A DNA stretch of 64,000 nt from Methylococcaceae bacterium (GTDB lineage: Bacteria > Pseudomonadota > Gammaproteobacteria > Methylococcales > Methylomonadaceae), in the NCBI GenBank assembly GCA_006844705.1, contig SPJS01000062.1, forward strand, positions 1-64,000, read 5' to 3'. Positions 22,196 through 32,201 of the stretch are shown in pieces (the first letter of the stretch is position 1; every line of letters starts with the position of its first letter). The translations under genes were made by a program, and so were the position numbers. The notes beneath the pieces are model-generated. The model was not told the DNA's origin and did not search any database. It saw only the letters and a program-made list of their open reading frames with translations.

Positions 22196-22220
22196 AAAAA
22201 GGCCGTGAAAGCGGCCTTTT
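22196..22220 (-). terminator. Intrinsic terminator of accA
   Basis: Inverted repeat AAAAGGCCG / CGGCCTTTT with a six-base loop (stems 22197-22205 and 22212-22220). Read on the minus strand it ends in a U-run. It lies in the 44-bp gap between accA and tilS, so tilS depends on read-through or its own promoter. Confidence 0.8.
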
Positions 22221-22229
22221 AATGTTGGG

Positions 22230-23204
22230 TTATTTAGCCGGTTCTTCACTATATGAACCATACCTCATAATTCGCTGATAACGTTTTTCCAATAGCGTGT
22301 CCATGTCTCTTGCTTCAGCTTTTAATTCATCCATATGACGAATCAGGGTTTCACGCAGATTCAATGCTGTTTTCTGGAAATCACGATGACCTCCGCCCAA
22401 CGGTTCTCTGACCACCTCATCCAAAAAGCCCTGCTCTCTGACGCGATCTGAAGTAATACCCATCGCTTCGGCAGCCAATTGAGACTTTTCTGCACTCTTC
22501 CATAAAATAGATGCGCAGCCTTCTGGCGAAATAACCGCATAGGTGCTGTACTCCATCATTATCAATCGATCACCGACGCCAATCGCCAACGCGCCACCCG
22601 AACCGCCTTCACCTATCACGGTACAAATAATTGGTGTTTTTAATTTGGACATTTCAAACAGGTTTCGTGCAATTGCCTCACTCTGACCACGTTCTTCCGC
22701 TCCAATTCCGGGATAAGCCCCCGGTGTATCGATCAGGCACACAATAGGTACCTGAAATCGTTCCGCCATTTTCATCACACGCAATGCCTTGCGATAACCT
22801 TCCGGGCGCGGCATACCGAAATTACGATAGATTTTTTCTTTGGTATCACGCCCTTTCTGATGACCGATCACCACCACCGGCTGACCTTCCAGTCTGGCTA
22901 AGCCACAGACAATAGCCGGATCATCCGCAAAGACTCTATCACCATGTAATTCGAAAAAATCGGTAAACATCAGATCAATATAATCCAATGTATAAGGTCT
23001 ACCAGGATGCCTTGAAAGCTGTGAAATCTGCCAGTCGCTTAATTCAGCAAAAATGGTTTCCGTGAGCATTTCACACTTTTCTTCCAGTTGCTTCAGGGTG
23101 TCAGAGATATTAATCTCATTATCCACTTCCACTTTACGAAGCTCTTCAATTTTGGCTTCCAGCTCGGCAATTGGCTGTTCGAAATCAAGAAACTTTAAAT
23201 CCAT
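22230..23204 (-). CDS. accA: Acetyl-CoA carboxylase carboxyltransferase subunit alpha
   Basis: Alpha subunit of the carboxyltransferase that moves carboxyl from biotin to acetyl-CoA in fatty acid synthesis. The 324 residues match E. coli AccA (319). The crotonase-fold oxyanion segments are visible: [20 protein letters not shown] and [16 protein letters not shown]. The N-terminal coiled-coil start [16 protein letters not shown] is typical. Divergent from rarA. Confidence 0.97.
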   Translation of the reverse strand: MDLKFLDFEQPIAELEAKIEELRKVEVDNEINISDTLKQLEEKCEMLTETIFAELSDWQISQLSRHPGRPYTLDYIDLMFTDFFELHGDRVFADDPAIVCGLARLEGQPVVVIGHQKGRDTKEKIYRNFGMPRPEGYRKALRVMKMAERFQVPIVCLIDTPGAYPGIGAEERGQSEAIARNLFEMSKLKTPIICTVIGEGGSGGALAIGVGDRLIMMEYSTYAVISPEGCASILWKSAEKSQLAAEAMGITSDRVREQGFLDEVVREPLGGGHRDFQKTALNLRETLIRHMDELKAEARDMDTLLEKRYQRIMRYGSYSEEPAK

Positions 23205-23336
23205 AGATTTATAAAATTCATACTAAACCGTGCAATTTTATAGAAAATTGACTTTGATTTCTAACTTTATTAGAAACAATTTTTCAACCGACAGGAAAGT
23301 TATACAATCAAACAGGTTTTTACACACAGGTATCTC

Positions 23337-24656
23337 ATGGACAGTCTTTTTGATGAACCCCACAATGATTTTGCGCCACTGGCCTCACTCATGCGACCGG
23401 TCTCCCTGGATGACTTTATCGGGCAACATCACTTGCTGGCGCCAGACAAACCCTTACGTACAGCTATCGACAAAGGCAATCTGCATTCACTGATTTTCTG
23501 GGGACCGCCGGGTGTCGGCAAGACGACGCTGGCGAAAATTATTGCGCAAAATTCACAAGCACGCTTTATAGAGCTATCGGCTGTGCTGGCCGGGGTCAAA
23601 GATATTCGCAAAGCCGTGGAGGAGGCGCGCGCATTAAAAGCCTCACATGGCAAAGACACCCTCTTGTTCATTGACGAAATCCACCGTTTTTCCAAAAGCC
23701 AACAGGACTCCTTATTGGCACCGATTGAAGACGGGGCAATCAAATTGCTTGGCGCAACCACCGAAAACCCGTCGTTTGAATTGAATAACGCCCTGTTGTC
23801 CCGGGTGCGTGTCTATGTTTTGCGCAGCCTGGAATATACTGACTTGAGACAACTGATTGATCATGTCTTGCAAGACCAAACCAATGGCCTCGCGTCGTTA
23901 CAATTAATTATCGACGAAGATATCAAGGAATTAATTGCCAAATCTGCAGACGGCGATGCCAGGCGGTGCCTGAATATTCTGCAAATCTGTGGTGATTTAA
24001 GCGAAAACATAAACGGACGCGCCACGGTAACACCGGATGTGCTGAATGAAGTACTGCAAGGCCAGCTGAATCGTTTTGATAAACGCGGCGATATGTTTTA
24101 TGACCAGATTTCCGCACTACACAAAGCAGTGCGTGGCAGCAATCCAGACGGTGCCTTGTACTGGCTGTGCCGGATGCTGGATGGCGGCTGCGACCCGCTG
24201 TACATTGCCCGTCGTGTCATTCGCATGGCGTCAGAAGACATTGGCAATGCTGATCCGCGTGGACTTCAAGTCGCCCTGGATGCCACGACCACTTTCGAGC
24301 GGCTGGGCAGCCCGGAAGGCGAACTGGCCATCGCTCAGGCAGTGGTTTATCTTGCCTGCGCCGCCAAAAGCAATGCCGTATACACCGCCTACAAAGCAGC
24401 AATGGCTGATGCTAAAGCCAGCGGCTCGCTGGACGTCCCTGTTCATCTAAAAAATGCACCCACCCGACTGATGAAGGAACTTGGCCACGGCAAGGACTAC
24501 CGCTATGCACATAATGAAGAGAATGCCTATGCGGCAGGAGAAAACTATCTGCCGGAGTCGCTGGCAGACAGCCAGTATTATTTCCCTGTAGAACGCGGCC
24601 TGGAAATCAAGATCAAGGAAAAGCTGGACGCGTTAAAAAAGCTTGATCAGCGCTGA
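23337..24656 (+). CDS. rarA: Replication-associated recombination protein A (MgsA/RarA)
   Basis: AAA+ ATPase of the WRNIP1/Mgs1 family, acting at stalled replication forks with SSB. The 439 residues match the family length. Visible motifs are Walker A FWGPPGVGKTTLAK, Walker B LLFIDEIHRF, sensor 1 LGATTENPSFELN, and the C-terminal tetramerisation region with AARRVIRMASEDIGNADPR-type sequence (IARRVIRMASEDIG). The ATG at 23337 gives MDSLFDEP, a typical RarA start. Divergent from accA. Confidence 0.96.
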   Translation: MDSLFDEPHNDFAPLASLMRPVSLDDFIGQHHLLAPDKPLRTAIDKGNLHSLIFWGPPGVGKTTLAKIIAQNSQARFIELSAVLAGVKDIRKAVEEARALKASHGKDTLLFIDEIHRFSKSQQDSLLAPIEDGAIKLLGATTENPSFELNNALLSRVRVYVLRSLEYTDLRQLIDHVLQDQTNGLASLQLIIDEDIKELIAKSADGDARRCLNILQICGDLSENINGRATVTPDVLNEVLQGQLNRFDKRGDMFYDQISALHKAVRGSNPDGALYWLCRMLDGGCDPLYIARRVIRMASEDIGNADPRGLQVALDATTTFERLGSPEGELAIAQAVVYLACAAKSNAVYTAYKAAMADAKASGSLDVPVHLKNAPTRLMKELGHGKDYRYAHNEENAYAAGENYLPESLADSQYYFPVERGLEIKIKEKLDALKKLDQR

Positions 24657-24712
24657 TCTGTATTCGCATATTTTGTCTCACGTGATGGACACGAACGACC
24701 CCATCATTTTTC

Positions 24713-25144
24713 TCACAAATTCTCGATACCTAAATTTGCCAATTGATCCGCCTTTTCATTCCCTTCAATACCCGCATGCCCCTTAACCCAGATCCATTCG
24801 ACCTCATGCGCTTGCAGTGCGTCATCCAGTCGTCGCCATAAATCATCATTTTTTACCGGCTTTTTTGCGGCGGTTTTCCAGCCATTTTTTTTCCAGTTGG
24901 CCATCCATTCCGTAATGCCTTGTAACACATATTTTGAATCGGTATGCAATTTGACCGTGCACGGGCGTGTTAATGATTCCAAGGCCTTTATTGCAGCCAT
25001 TAACTCCATGCGGTTATTAGTAGTGTCTGCTTCCCCGCCCTGCAATTCTTTTTGCTTGCCCTGATAATCCAATAACACCCCCCAGCCACCCGGCCCGGGA
25101 TTGCCTTTGCAGGCGCCATCGGTATAAATGACTACTTCGTCCAA
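24713..25144 (-). CDS. rnhA: Ribonuclease HI
   Basis: Degrades the RNA strand of RNA-DNA hybrids. The 143 residues contain the four catalytic acids in their usual contexts: Asp in [15 protein letters not shown], Glu in [13 protein letters not shown], Asp in HTDSKYV and the final Asp in [10 protein letters not shown]. Its start overlaps the preceding methyltransferase gene by 13 bases, a common pairing in gammaproteobacteria. Confidence 0.97.
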   Translation of the reverse strand: MDEVVIYTDGACKGNPGPGGWGVLLDYQGKQKELQGGEADTTNNRMELMAAIKALESLTRPCTVKLHTDSKYVLQGITEWMANWKKNGWKTAAKKPVKNDDLWRRLDDALQAHEVEWIWVKGHAGIEGNEKADQLANLGIENL

Positions 25145-25857
25145 TGTTGTTCCTTTTTTGAAGAGGTTTCGATAATGTTTCTGGCAGCCGCCAGTTCTTT
25201 CTTTTTATGGGTGACCTTGCCCACTGGAATAACAGTGTATTCACGTTTTACCGCTTTGATTGCATAGGCATTAGACAATAAGGTATGCGGAGTAAAGGCA
25301 CATTTACCCAATCTGATTTGATAACTGTCCAGATAAAACTCTGCGGTACTCAAAATTTCAAAATTCATCACGTTTAGCCAATCGACAATGCGGTTACAGC
25401 GAATAAAGTGAGACCGCCACGAATGAGTCCATTGCCGATCAAGAATAAACTGATAACGGACTGAAGGGCTGTACGGATTAAAATTAATAATGATGACTTC
25501 CCCACCGGGTTTAAGCACGCGGGCAATTTCACGCGCGGTTTCAAAGCGGCGATGATCAAATTCAAGAATATGCGGCAAAATCGCCAGATCAATCGTTTCT
25601 GATTGAAAAGGCAATGAGAAAGCCCTCCCCTGCACCCGAAGAGAATTATCACTGCCACATGAATGCGAATCGAAAATACAATACTTTCTGTACAGCGAAA
25701 AATCGATAAAATCATCCTCCCACCCTAGGCCACCGACCTGCAATTGTTGTTGCTTACAACTCACAGTTATTGATCTCTTAAGGTACTGGGTTTCCAAAGC
25801 CTTAAGCAATTTTCCACGAGGTGATTGATACAGTGCAAACAGAAACTTTCTTTTCAT
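25132..25857 (-). CDS. Class I SAM-dependent methyltransferase
   Basis: 241 residues with a methyltransferase fold of the UbiE/type-11 kind: [20 protein letters not shown], then [18 protein letters not shown], then [16 protein letters not shown]. The glycine-rich SAM-binding motif I is poorly conserved here. The gene overlaps rnhA; in many gammaproteobacteria a methyltransferase of this type sits between gloB and rnhA. No gloB or dnaQ is seen here. Substrate unknown. Confidence 0.85.
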   Translation of the reverse strand: MKRKFLFALYQSPRGKLLKALETQYLKRSITVSCKQQQLQVGGLGWEDDFIDFSLYRKYCIFDSHSCGSDNSLRVQGRAFSLPFQSETIDLAILPHILEFDHRRFETAREIARVLKPGGEVIIINFNPYSPSVRYQFILDRQWTHSWRSHFIRCNRIVDWLNVMNFEILSTAEFYLDSYQIRLGKCAFTPHTLLSNAYAIKAVKREYTVIPVGKVTHKKKELAAARNIIETSSKKEQHWTK

Positions 25858-26019
25858 AGCCTAACGACTTCGCACATAAAAAAATAAAGGGACTACTTTT
25901 TGCATGACAATTATTAACCATGTCAAATTGATGACAATTTATTCTATACGATTCAATTCAGTACTAAAGAACACGTTACGTCATGACAAAAACCATAGCT
26001 AAATCAAATCCAGACCCGC

Positions 26020-26025
26020 TATAAT
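26020..26025 (+). promoter_or_regulatory. Possible -10 element of mltD
   Basis: A perfect TATAAT at 26020-26025 lies 37 bases before the mltD start codon. No good -35 hexamer is seen at the right distance, so this is suggestive only. Confidence 0.3.
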
Positions 26026-26061
26026 TAAAACGGTTTGGACATAATACACTTAAGGTCACCC

Positions 26062-27459
26062 ATGCAACGCCTCTCATTCATATTCTTTCTGGCCATTATA
26101 GGTCTGAACGGTTGCGCTCAGCAATCCGCAAAAAAAGTCGCTATTTTTGATGTTACAACGCCCAGTAAGCGACCCCATACCATCCTGGGTAATAAAAAAC
26201 CTTCTCCAGCTCAGACGCACAAAGAAAAAATCAGAGTCGTTGTAAGAAAACAACAAACACCTCTTCCCTCAACCCCTGACCTGATCCCTAAAAAATCGCC
26301 GGATAATCTATGGGAGCGTATGCTCAGCTTATATACGCTTGACCCGATAGAAAACAAGCGCGTACAAAAGCAAATTGCCTTTTATTTAAAACACCCTTCC
26401 TACCTGACAAAAATTCAAAAACGTGCCGCACCGTACTTACATTTTATTCTGGATGAAATTCAGGCCAAGGGCATTCCCGGAGAAATGGCATTATTACCGG
26501 TAGTGGAAAGTGCCTTTTTACCCGAAGCCTATTCCCGAAGCCATGCGGCAGGTATCTGGCAGTTTATCCCTTCGACAGGACGATTTTTTGGCCTGAAACA
26601 AAACTGGTGGTATGACGGCAGACGTGATATTTACGCATCCACTAAGGCAGCAACACGCTATCTAAAAGAATTAAGCGAAGAATTTAATGGCGACTGGCAC
26701 CTTGCACTGGCATCTTATAACGCAGGGAAAGGCAATATCCGCAAGGCCAGACGCAAAAACGCACGTGTTAACAAGCCAACGGATTACTGGTCTCTAAAGT
26801 TACGTAAGGAAACGATGGACTATGTCCCCCGTCTGCTGGCTGTGGCCCATATTTTTGCCAATGCAAAAAAATATCAACTTGAACTTTTAGACCTGCCCAA
26901 CAAGCCCTATTTTGCCAAAGTCAATATTGGCTCACAGATTGATCTGGAAACAGCAGCCAACATGGCCAACATGTCGCAACAGGAATTCAAAATGCTGAAC
27001 CCGGGATTCAATCGCTGGCTATCTGATCCGGATGGCCCGCATTATCTGTTGATCCCGGCTGACCAAAAACATAAATTCAATTTTAAACTGGCCAAACTTC
27101 CTGAATCCAAACGCCTCAACATTGCCCATTACCGCATCAAAAAAGGCGACAGCCTGAGTATGATTGCCAAGCGTCACAGCACCAGTATTCATGCCATCAA
27201 ACGCATGAACAGGCTGAGCAGTAATAAAATTCGCACCGGCAAGTCGTTGTTAATTCCAATCAGAGCAGACAGTAAGCAGTTTACAAAAGCTCAGCGTAAA
27301 CCACCTTCCGAACGCATTTATACCGTAAAAAGCGGGGATAATTTCTGGCTCATTGCCCGCCGCTTTTCAGTGCGAAGCAAAGATATTGCGCGCTGGAACA
27401 AACTCTCTCTAAGCAGCCTGTTAAAACCGGGACAAAAACTGATCATTAAAAAAGCTTAA
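26062..27459 (+). CDS. mltD: Membrane-bound lytic murein transglycosylase D
   Basis: Outer-membrane lipoprotein that cleaves peptidoglycan glycan strands. From the ATG at 26062 (ribosome binding site AAGG nine bases upstream) the 465 residues begin with a lipoprotein signal peptide, MQRLSFIFFLAIIGLNGC, with lipobox LNGC. The SLT domain has catalytic Glu149 in VVESAFLPEAYS, followed by AAGIWQFIPSTGRFFGL and the ALASYNAGKGN motif. Two LysM peptidoglycan-binding domains lie at about 357-400 and 419-463. A TTG further upstream would destroy the signal peptide and is rejected. Confidence 0.95.
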   Translation: MQRLSFIFFLAIIGLNGCAQQSAKKVAIFDVTTPSKRPHTILGNKKPSPAQTHKEKIRVVVRKQQTPLPSTPDLIPKKSPDNLWERMLSLYTLDPIENKRVQKQIAFYLKHPSYLTKIQKRAAPYLHFILDEIQAKGIPGEMALLPVVESAFLPEAYSRSHAAGIWQFIPSTGRFFGLKQNWWYDGRRDIYASTKAATRYLKELSEEFNGDWHLALASYNAGKGNIRKARRKNARVNKPTDYWSLKLRKETMDYVPRLLAVAHIFANAKKYQLELLDLPNKPYFAKVNIGSQIDLETAANMANMSQQEFKMLNPGFNRWLSDPDGPHYLLIPADQKHKFNFKLAKLPESKRLNIAHYRIKKGDSLSMIAKRHSTSIHAIKRMNRLSSNKIRTGKSLLIPIRADSKQFTKAQRKPPSERIYTVKSGDNFWLIARRFSVRSKDIARWNKLSLSSLLKPGQKLIIKKA

Positions 27460-27498
27460 AAAGCGCTTCTGCCAGCCAACTATGTTGGCGAATCGCGC

Positions 27499-27560
27499 CA
27501 GGAGGCTGTCGGGTTATGGTGTTCGTAACGAAGCGAACGGGACATCGGATATACCATCGG
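27499..27560 (+). repeat. Inverted-repeat element family 1, truncated copy A
   Basis: Starts with the family end GGAGGCTGTCGG (27501-27512) and shares about 47 bases with copy C near 41.6 kb at roughly 40 positions, including GTTCGTAACGA and GGGACATCG. The right-hand inverted repeat seen in copies B and C is missing. It lies between mltD and htpG, next to a small perfect hairpin GCCAAC-TAT-GTTGGC (27475-27489). Confidence 0.7.
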
Positions 27561-27605
27561 CAGTGTTTACCTGCAGGGCCGACTTGATTTTTGACAAACC
27601 AAACC

Positions 27606-27635
27606 AAAAAGGCCGGTAAAAACCGGCCTTTTTTT
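27606..27635. terminator. Bidirectional terminator between mltD and htpG
   Basis: A perfect stem, GGCCGGT/ACCGGCC (27611-27628), is flanked by A5 on the left and T7 on the right, so it can end transcription of both convergent genes, mltD and htpG. Confidence 0.85.
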
Positions 27636-27650
27636 CAGTACAAATACGAC

Positions 27651-29579
27651 TTACTTCAACAACGACTGCAGCAATCCATTCAGCTTGTGCACAAAGGCTG
27701 CCGGGTCATCGAGTTGGCCGCCTTCGCTGAGGATGGCCTGGTCGAAGAGGATATTAGTGATGTCGGCGAAGCGGTCGTCGTCCTGTTCGTTTTTGATGGC
27801 TTCGACGATGGCATGGGACGGGTTGATTTCCAGGGTCGGTTTGCTACCGCCCATGCCCATCATGCTCATGTCTTGTCCAGCTTCTTTCATGATACGTTCC
27901 ATGTTCAGGCTCATGTCGTAATCCCCAGTGACCAGACACGCGGGTGACGCGGTCAGACGATGACTGACTTTTACCTCGTTTACTTTGTCGCCCAGGACTT
28001 CTTTGATTTGTTTCATTACGGATTCAAAATCCTTGTTGACTTCTTCCTGCTCTTTTTTCTCTTCTTCGGTATCCAGCTTATCCAGATCCAGATCGCCTTT
28101 GGCAACCGATTGCAGATGCTTGCCATCGAATTCAGTCAGGCTGGAGACCAGCCATTCATCCACACGGTCAGACAACAACAAGACTTCAATGCCTTTCTTA
28201 CGGAAGATTTCCAGATGCGGGCTGCTTTTTGCAGCAGAAAAACTGTCTGCGGTAACATAGTAAATTTTGTCCTGTTCTTCCTTCATACGGCTGACATAAT
28301 CGGCCAAAGACACATCCTGCTTTTCGCTATCCGTATGTGTGGATGCAAAGCGCAACAGTTTGGCGACGCGATCCTTGTTTTTTGCATCTTCAATCGGGCC
28401 TTCCTTGATGACGTTACCGAAGGTTGTCCAGAATTCTGCATATTTCTCGGCATCAGTATTGGCCAGGTTGTCCAGCAAGCCCAATACTTTCTTAACGGCA
28501 CCGCCTTTAATGGTGGCAATTTGTTTGCTTTGTTGCAGGATTTCACGCGATACGTTCAGCGGCAGTGAATCCGCATCAATTACACCGCGAATAAAACGCA
28601 GGTAGCGTGGCATTAACTGCTCGGCATCATCGGTGATAAATACTTTTTTGATGTACAGTTTTACGCCGTGTTTGGCATCCCTGTCCCACAGATCAAACGG
28701 TGCGCGGGCAGGCACATATAATAATAAAGTGTATTCGTTAGTGCCTTCTACTTTGCTGTGCACGTGGACTAATGGATCCTGAAAATCGTGGCCTACGTGC
28801 TTATAGAATTCGTTGTATTCTTCGTCGGAAATATCTTCTTTAGACATTTTCCACAACGCCGAAGCGCTGTTTACGGTTTCTTCTTCCACTCTGGCCGGTG
28901 CAGTTTCATTGCCGTCATCATCGGTTTCTGCCGGAATTTCATTATCCATAACTACCGGAATAGCAATGTGATCTGAAAATTTCTTGACGATGGAGCGAAG
29001 ACGAAAGCCATCCAGGAACTCTTCTTCACCGTCTTTAAGATGCAGCGTGATTTCGGTGCCGCGCGAGGCTTTGTCTACACTTTCCAGCGTGTATTCACCT
29101 TCGCCTGCTGATTCCCAACGCACCGCTTCACTTGCACCTGCTTTGCGTGTCGTCAATGTCACTTTGTCAGCGACAATAAAAGCAGAATAAAAACCCACAC
29201 CGAACTGACCGATCAATTCACTGTCTTTCACCTGGTCGCCGGTCAGTTTTTCAAAAAACTGCTTGGTGCCGGATTTGGCGATGGTGCCGATATGTTCCTG
29301 CACTTCTTCACGTGTCATGCCGATGCCGTTATCAATAATGCTGATAGTCTTGGCATCCTTGTCAAACTCCAGACGAACTTTCAATTCGCTGTCACCTTCA
29401 TACAGGCTGTCATTGGACAGCGCCTCAAAGCGCAACTTGTCTGCCGCATCCGATCCGTTTGAAATCAATTCACGTAAAAAGATTTCCTTGTTGCTGTACA
29501 AGGAATGGATCATTAAATGTAATAAATGTTTAACTTCGGTTTGAAAACCCAGCGTTTCTTTATTTGCTTCTACCGTCAT
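27651..29579 (-). CDS. htpG: Chaperone protein HtpG (Hsp90)
   Basis: Bacterial Hsp90. From the ATG at 29579 (ribosome binding site GAGAG) the product is 642 residues. The GHKL ATPase domain is clear: the Glu/Asn motif [27 protein letters not shown], and the lid and G-box [11 protein letters not shown]. The middle domain has the [20 protein letters not shown] stretch and the C-terminal dimerisation domain ends in [14 protein letters not shown]. It is monocistronic, with a heat-shock type promoter upstream and a strong terminator downstream. Confidence 0.97.
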   Translation of the reverse strand: MTVEANKETLGFQTEVKHLLHLMIHSLYSNKEIFLRELISNGSDAADKLRFEALSNDSLYEGDSELKVRLEFDKDAKTISIIDNGIGMTREEVQEHIGTIAKSGTKQFFEKLTGDQVKDSELIGQFGVGFYSAFIVADKVTLTTRKAGASEAVRWESAGEGEYTLESVDKASRGTEITLHLKDGEEEFLDGFRLRSIVKKFSDHIAIPVVMDNEIPAETDDDGNETAPARVEEETVNSASALWKMSKEDISDEEYNEFYKHVGHDFQDPLVHVHSKVEGTNEYTLLLYVPARAPFDLWDRDAKHGVKLYIKKVFITDDAEQLMPRYLRFIRGVIDADSLPLNVSREILQQSKQIATIKGGAVKKVLGLLDNLANTDAEKYAEFWTTFGNVIKEGPIEDAKNKDRVAKLLRFASTHTDSEKQDVSLADYVSRMKEEQDKIYYVTADSFSAAKSSPHLEIFRKKGIEVLLLSDRVDEWLVSSLTEFDGKHLQSVAKGDLDLDKLDTEEEKKEQEEVNKDFESVMKQIKEVLGDKVNEVKVSHRLTASPACLVTGDYDMSLNMERIMKEAGQDMSMMGMGGSKPTLEINPSHAIVEAIKNEQDDDRFADITNILFDQAILSEGGQLDDPAAFVHKLNGLLQSLLK

Positions 29580-29617
29580 TTTTTCTCTCAATTAATCAAA
29601 AAACGTGATGCTGGATG

Positions 29618-29646
29618 ATGTGGGGATGGCTTTTTCATTTTTCAAG
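29618..29646 (-). promoter_or_regulatory. Sigma-32 (heat-shock) promoter of htpG
   Basis: On the minus strand, CTTGAAA (29646-29640) is followed after 14 bases by CCCCACAT (29625-29618). This agrees with the sigma-32 consensus CTTGAAA-N13-15-CCCCATNT with one mismatch. It ends about 38 bases before the htpG start codon, which fits a short leader. Confidence 0.8.
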
Positions 29647-29794
29647 GCTGGCAAGTTTGTAATATCCAATTACACTTAATTTAAAACCTGAATCCGTCAC
29701 TTCACTACGGCACAGGCTTAGATTAGAAGCTACTACGTCAATAATTGATTTGAGATGTCAGAGGGGCTCCCTGGACATCCTTGCCCGGGCAACA

Positions 29795-31420
29795 ATGTCA
29801 TTTGATATAAAACCGTTAAAAATTTTACTGGTAGATGATTATCCCAATATGCGCAAATCCATACGTGATATGCTGCGCACTGTGGATGCCGAGCACATTA
29901 GTGAAGCTGGGGACGGTGCAGGCGCACTAAAAGCCATGGGGAAAGAACAATTTGATGTGGTGTTGTGTGATTACAGTCTGGGTAACGGAAAAAACGGACA
30001 ACAGGTACTGGAAGAGGCTCGCGCTGGGCGACTTCTGCCGTTTTACACCACCTTCATCATGATCAGCACGGAACAAACTCCCAGCATGGTGTTAGGTGCC
30101 ACGGAAATCAAACCGGATGAATATCTGGCCAAACCGTTTAATGCGCACCAGCTGTACACCCGCATTGAAAAAAACCACGCACGCAAATCCTATTTTTACC
30201 AGGTAGAGCGCGAAGCCAGCCGAGGCAATATAGCGGCGGCCATCCATCACTGCGAACAACTCCTGCAAAACGAAAACCGGAAAATGCACACCAGCACGTT
30301 AAAAATGCGTGCGGAACTGGCCATGAAATCCGGTGATTACGAGACTGCTGAACACATTTACCAGCAGGTACTGGAAAAACGGGAACTGAACTGGGCACGG
30401 CTCAGCCTGGGTATTATCGATCTACAGCAGAATCATGTTCAAGCTGCCATTGACTGTTTTAAAGGGCTCATCCAAAGCAGCCCGCTTTTTCTTGAAGCCT
30501 ATGACTGGCTAAGCAAAGCTTATCTGGCAAGTAAAGATACACAGGCGGCAGAAGACATTCTACTGCAAGCCGTTCAACTGTCTCCTTCCTCCGTATTAAG
30601 ACAAAAAAAACTGGCCCGAACGGCAGAAAGCAATAACAGTTTGCAAGTGGCCGAATCGGCTTACCGCAATGCGGTTAAATATGGTCAGTTTTCCATGCAT
30701 CGCTCGAGCAGTGATTTTGTTCAGTTGGCACGCATTTACCAAAAGACCGGCATGCCTGAAAAAGCGCATTCAGCGTTAAAGCAATTACGCGCTGAATTTG
30801 AAAATGACCCCGTCGTGGAAATGCATGCCTGCTCGCTGGAAAATGAATTTTTCCAGCAACAAGGTGAACAGGAAGTGGCCGATATGGCATTTAAAAATGC
30901 AAAAAATCTGCTGCACTCTCTCAGCGACCCTATTGATAAATACGTATTGCTGGATATGGCTCGATCCTGTTTCATCAATCAAGATGAAAAAGAAGCCAAT
31001 AAAATCCTCGATTCGCTGATTAAAAATCATATTGAAGACGAAGATTTCATGAACGAAATCCGCAATATGCTGACACTGACCGGCAAGAACAATCATTGCG
31101 AACTGCTGATTCAGAAAACCAAACAGCAACTCATTGATATAAATAATCAGGGGGTTTCGTTGTTTAACCAGGGCAAAATTGCTGAAGCCTTATCATTGCT
31201 TCAGGAGGCCGCCAACGCCATGCCGCATAACAAGACTATTCTGTTCAATCTGGCAAAAATTGCCCTGCATGACCTCAAGGACAACAGCTCGGACAAGTTC
31301 CGTTTAAGCACTGCCCGCGACCTGATCAAACGTGCAACCAATGCAGGCATCACGTCAGAAAAACAGGCCAACCTGCAATATGAATTTGTTCGCCTGTCCC
31401 AACAACACAGCGGTAAATAA
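29795..31420 (+). CDS. Response regulator receiver domain fused to TPR repeats
   Basis: 541 residues from the ATG at 29795 (MSFDIKPLKILLVDDYPN); an upstream in-frame TTG is rejected. The receiver domain spans about 10-130: acidic pair in LLVDD, phospho-acceptor Asp59 in VLCDYSLG, Thr/Ser in MISTEQ, and Lys in YLAKPFNA. The rest is a TPR solenoid (for example GDYETAEHIYQQVLEKRELN, and GKIAEALSLLQEAANAMPHN). There is no DNA-binding or enzymatic output domain, so the output is probably protein-protein interaction. The next gene, a small histidine kinase, starts two bases after the stop and is the obvious partner. Confidence 0.85.
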   Translation: MSFDIKPLKILLVDDYPNMRKSIRDMLRTVDAEHISEAGDGAGALKAMGKEQFDVVLCDYSLGNGKNGQQVLEEARAGRLLPFYTTFIMISTEQTPSMVLGATEIKPDEYLAKPFNAHQLYTRIEKNHARKSYFYQVEREASRGNIAAAIHHCEQLLQNENRKMHTSTLKMRAELAMKSGDYETAEHIYQQVLEKRELNWARLSLGIIDLQQNHVQAAIDCFKGLIQSSPLFLEAYDWLSKAYLASKDTQAAEDILLQAVQLSPSSVLRQKKLARTAESNNSLQVAESAYRNAVKYGQFSMHRSSSDFVQLARIYQKTGMPEKAHSALKQLRAEFENDPVVEMHACSLENEFFQQQGEQEVADMAFKNAKNLLHSLSDPIDKYVLLDMARSCFINQDEKEANKILDSLIKNHIEDEDFMNEIRNMLTLTGKNNHCELLIQKTKQQLIDINNQGVSLFNQGKIAEALSLLQEAANAMPHNKTILFNLAKIALHDLKDNSSDKFRLSTARDLIKRATNAGITSEKQANLQYEFVRLSQQHSGK

Positions 31421-31421
31421 T

Positions 31422-32102
31422 ATGTCTAAAGATCGATCCTTTCAGTTTTCCACCGTACTCGCATCAACTGTACACGACATAAAAAATTCTCTGGGCGTAT
31501 TACAGGGACTGATCAACAGTCTGTCAGACCACTACCGGGAAGATGACCATCCCCAATTCAAGCAACTGGCGTTTGAAGCCAAACGCATGAATCACAGCAT
31601 GATGCAGTTGCTGGTGTTGTATAAGATTGATAACAAGCATTTCAGCCTGCACATTGATGAACATGATGTACAGGACATCCTGGATGATATTCAAGCACAG
31701 ATCACCCCACAACTGCAGCAAAACACTCTCCAGCTGACGATTGATTGTGAAGACGGCTTACTGGTGTTTTGCGATGCCAACCAGATCAGCAATGCGGTCG
31801 GTACCATGCTTAATAATGCACAACGCTACAGCAAACGGCAGATACGTTTGTCCGCGTTTGAGGAAAAAGGCAACGTCTGCCTGTGCATAGAAGATGACGG
31901 CGTGGGTTATCCTCCCCAGTATCTGGACATAAACCCGCAGGATACCGCGAATATCGACTGGGTCTCCGGTAATACCGGACTGGGACTTTACTTTACGTCA
32001 GTCATCGCTTCCCTGCACAAAAACGGCACTGAGCAGGGATATACCAAAACTGATAATCAAAGCTCGCTGGGGGGGGCTCGATTCAGGCTTTACCTTCCCT
32101 GA
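31422..32102 (+). CDS. Small soluble sensor histidine kinase
   Basis: 226 residues. The phospho-acceptor His18 is in the H-box STVHDIKNSLGVLQG. The ATPase domain has the N-box NQISNAVGTMLNNAQRYS, the G1 box DDGVGYP and the G2 box GNTGLGLYF. There is no membrane helix and no sensor domain, so input must come from a partner, perhaps the TPR part of the preceding response regulator, with which it is co-transcribed. The start at 31422 follows the previous stop by one base. Confidence 0.85.
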   Translation: MSKDRSFQFSTVLASTVHDIKNSLGVLQGLINSLSDHYREDDHPQFKQLAFEAKRMNHSMMQLLVLYKIDNKHFSLHIDEHDVQDILDDIQAQITPQLQQNTLQLTIDCEDGLLVFCDANQISNAVGTMLNNAQRYSKRQIRLSAFEEKGNVCLCIEDDGVGYPPQYLDINPQDTANIDWVSGNTGLGLYFTSVIASLHKNGTEQGYTKTDNQSSLGGARFRLYLP

Positions 32103-32201
32103 CAGATTCATCACGTTCTCCAGCACTTTCGTATTATTCTGGATCAGTGCAGCCCAGCCATGCCTGTGAGATAATGCAAAAAAATCATCACGGTGAGCAT
32201 G

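Noticed and set aside
27960-28568. 202-codon open frame opposite htpG
   Set aside because: Mirror frame of the conserved htpG sequence without a plausible start signal.
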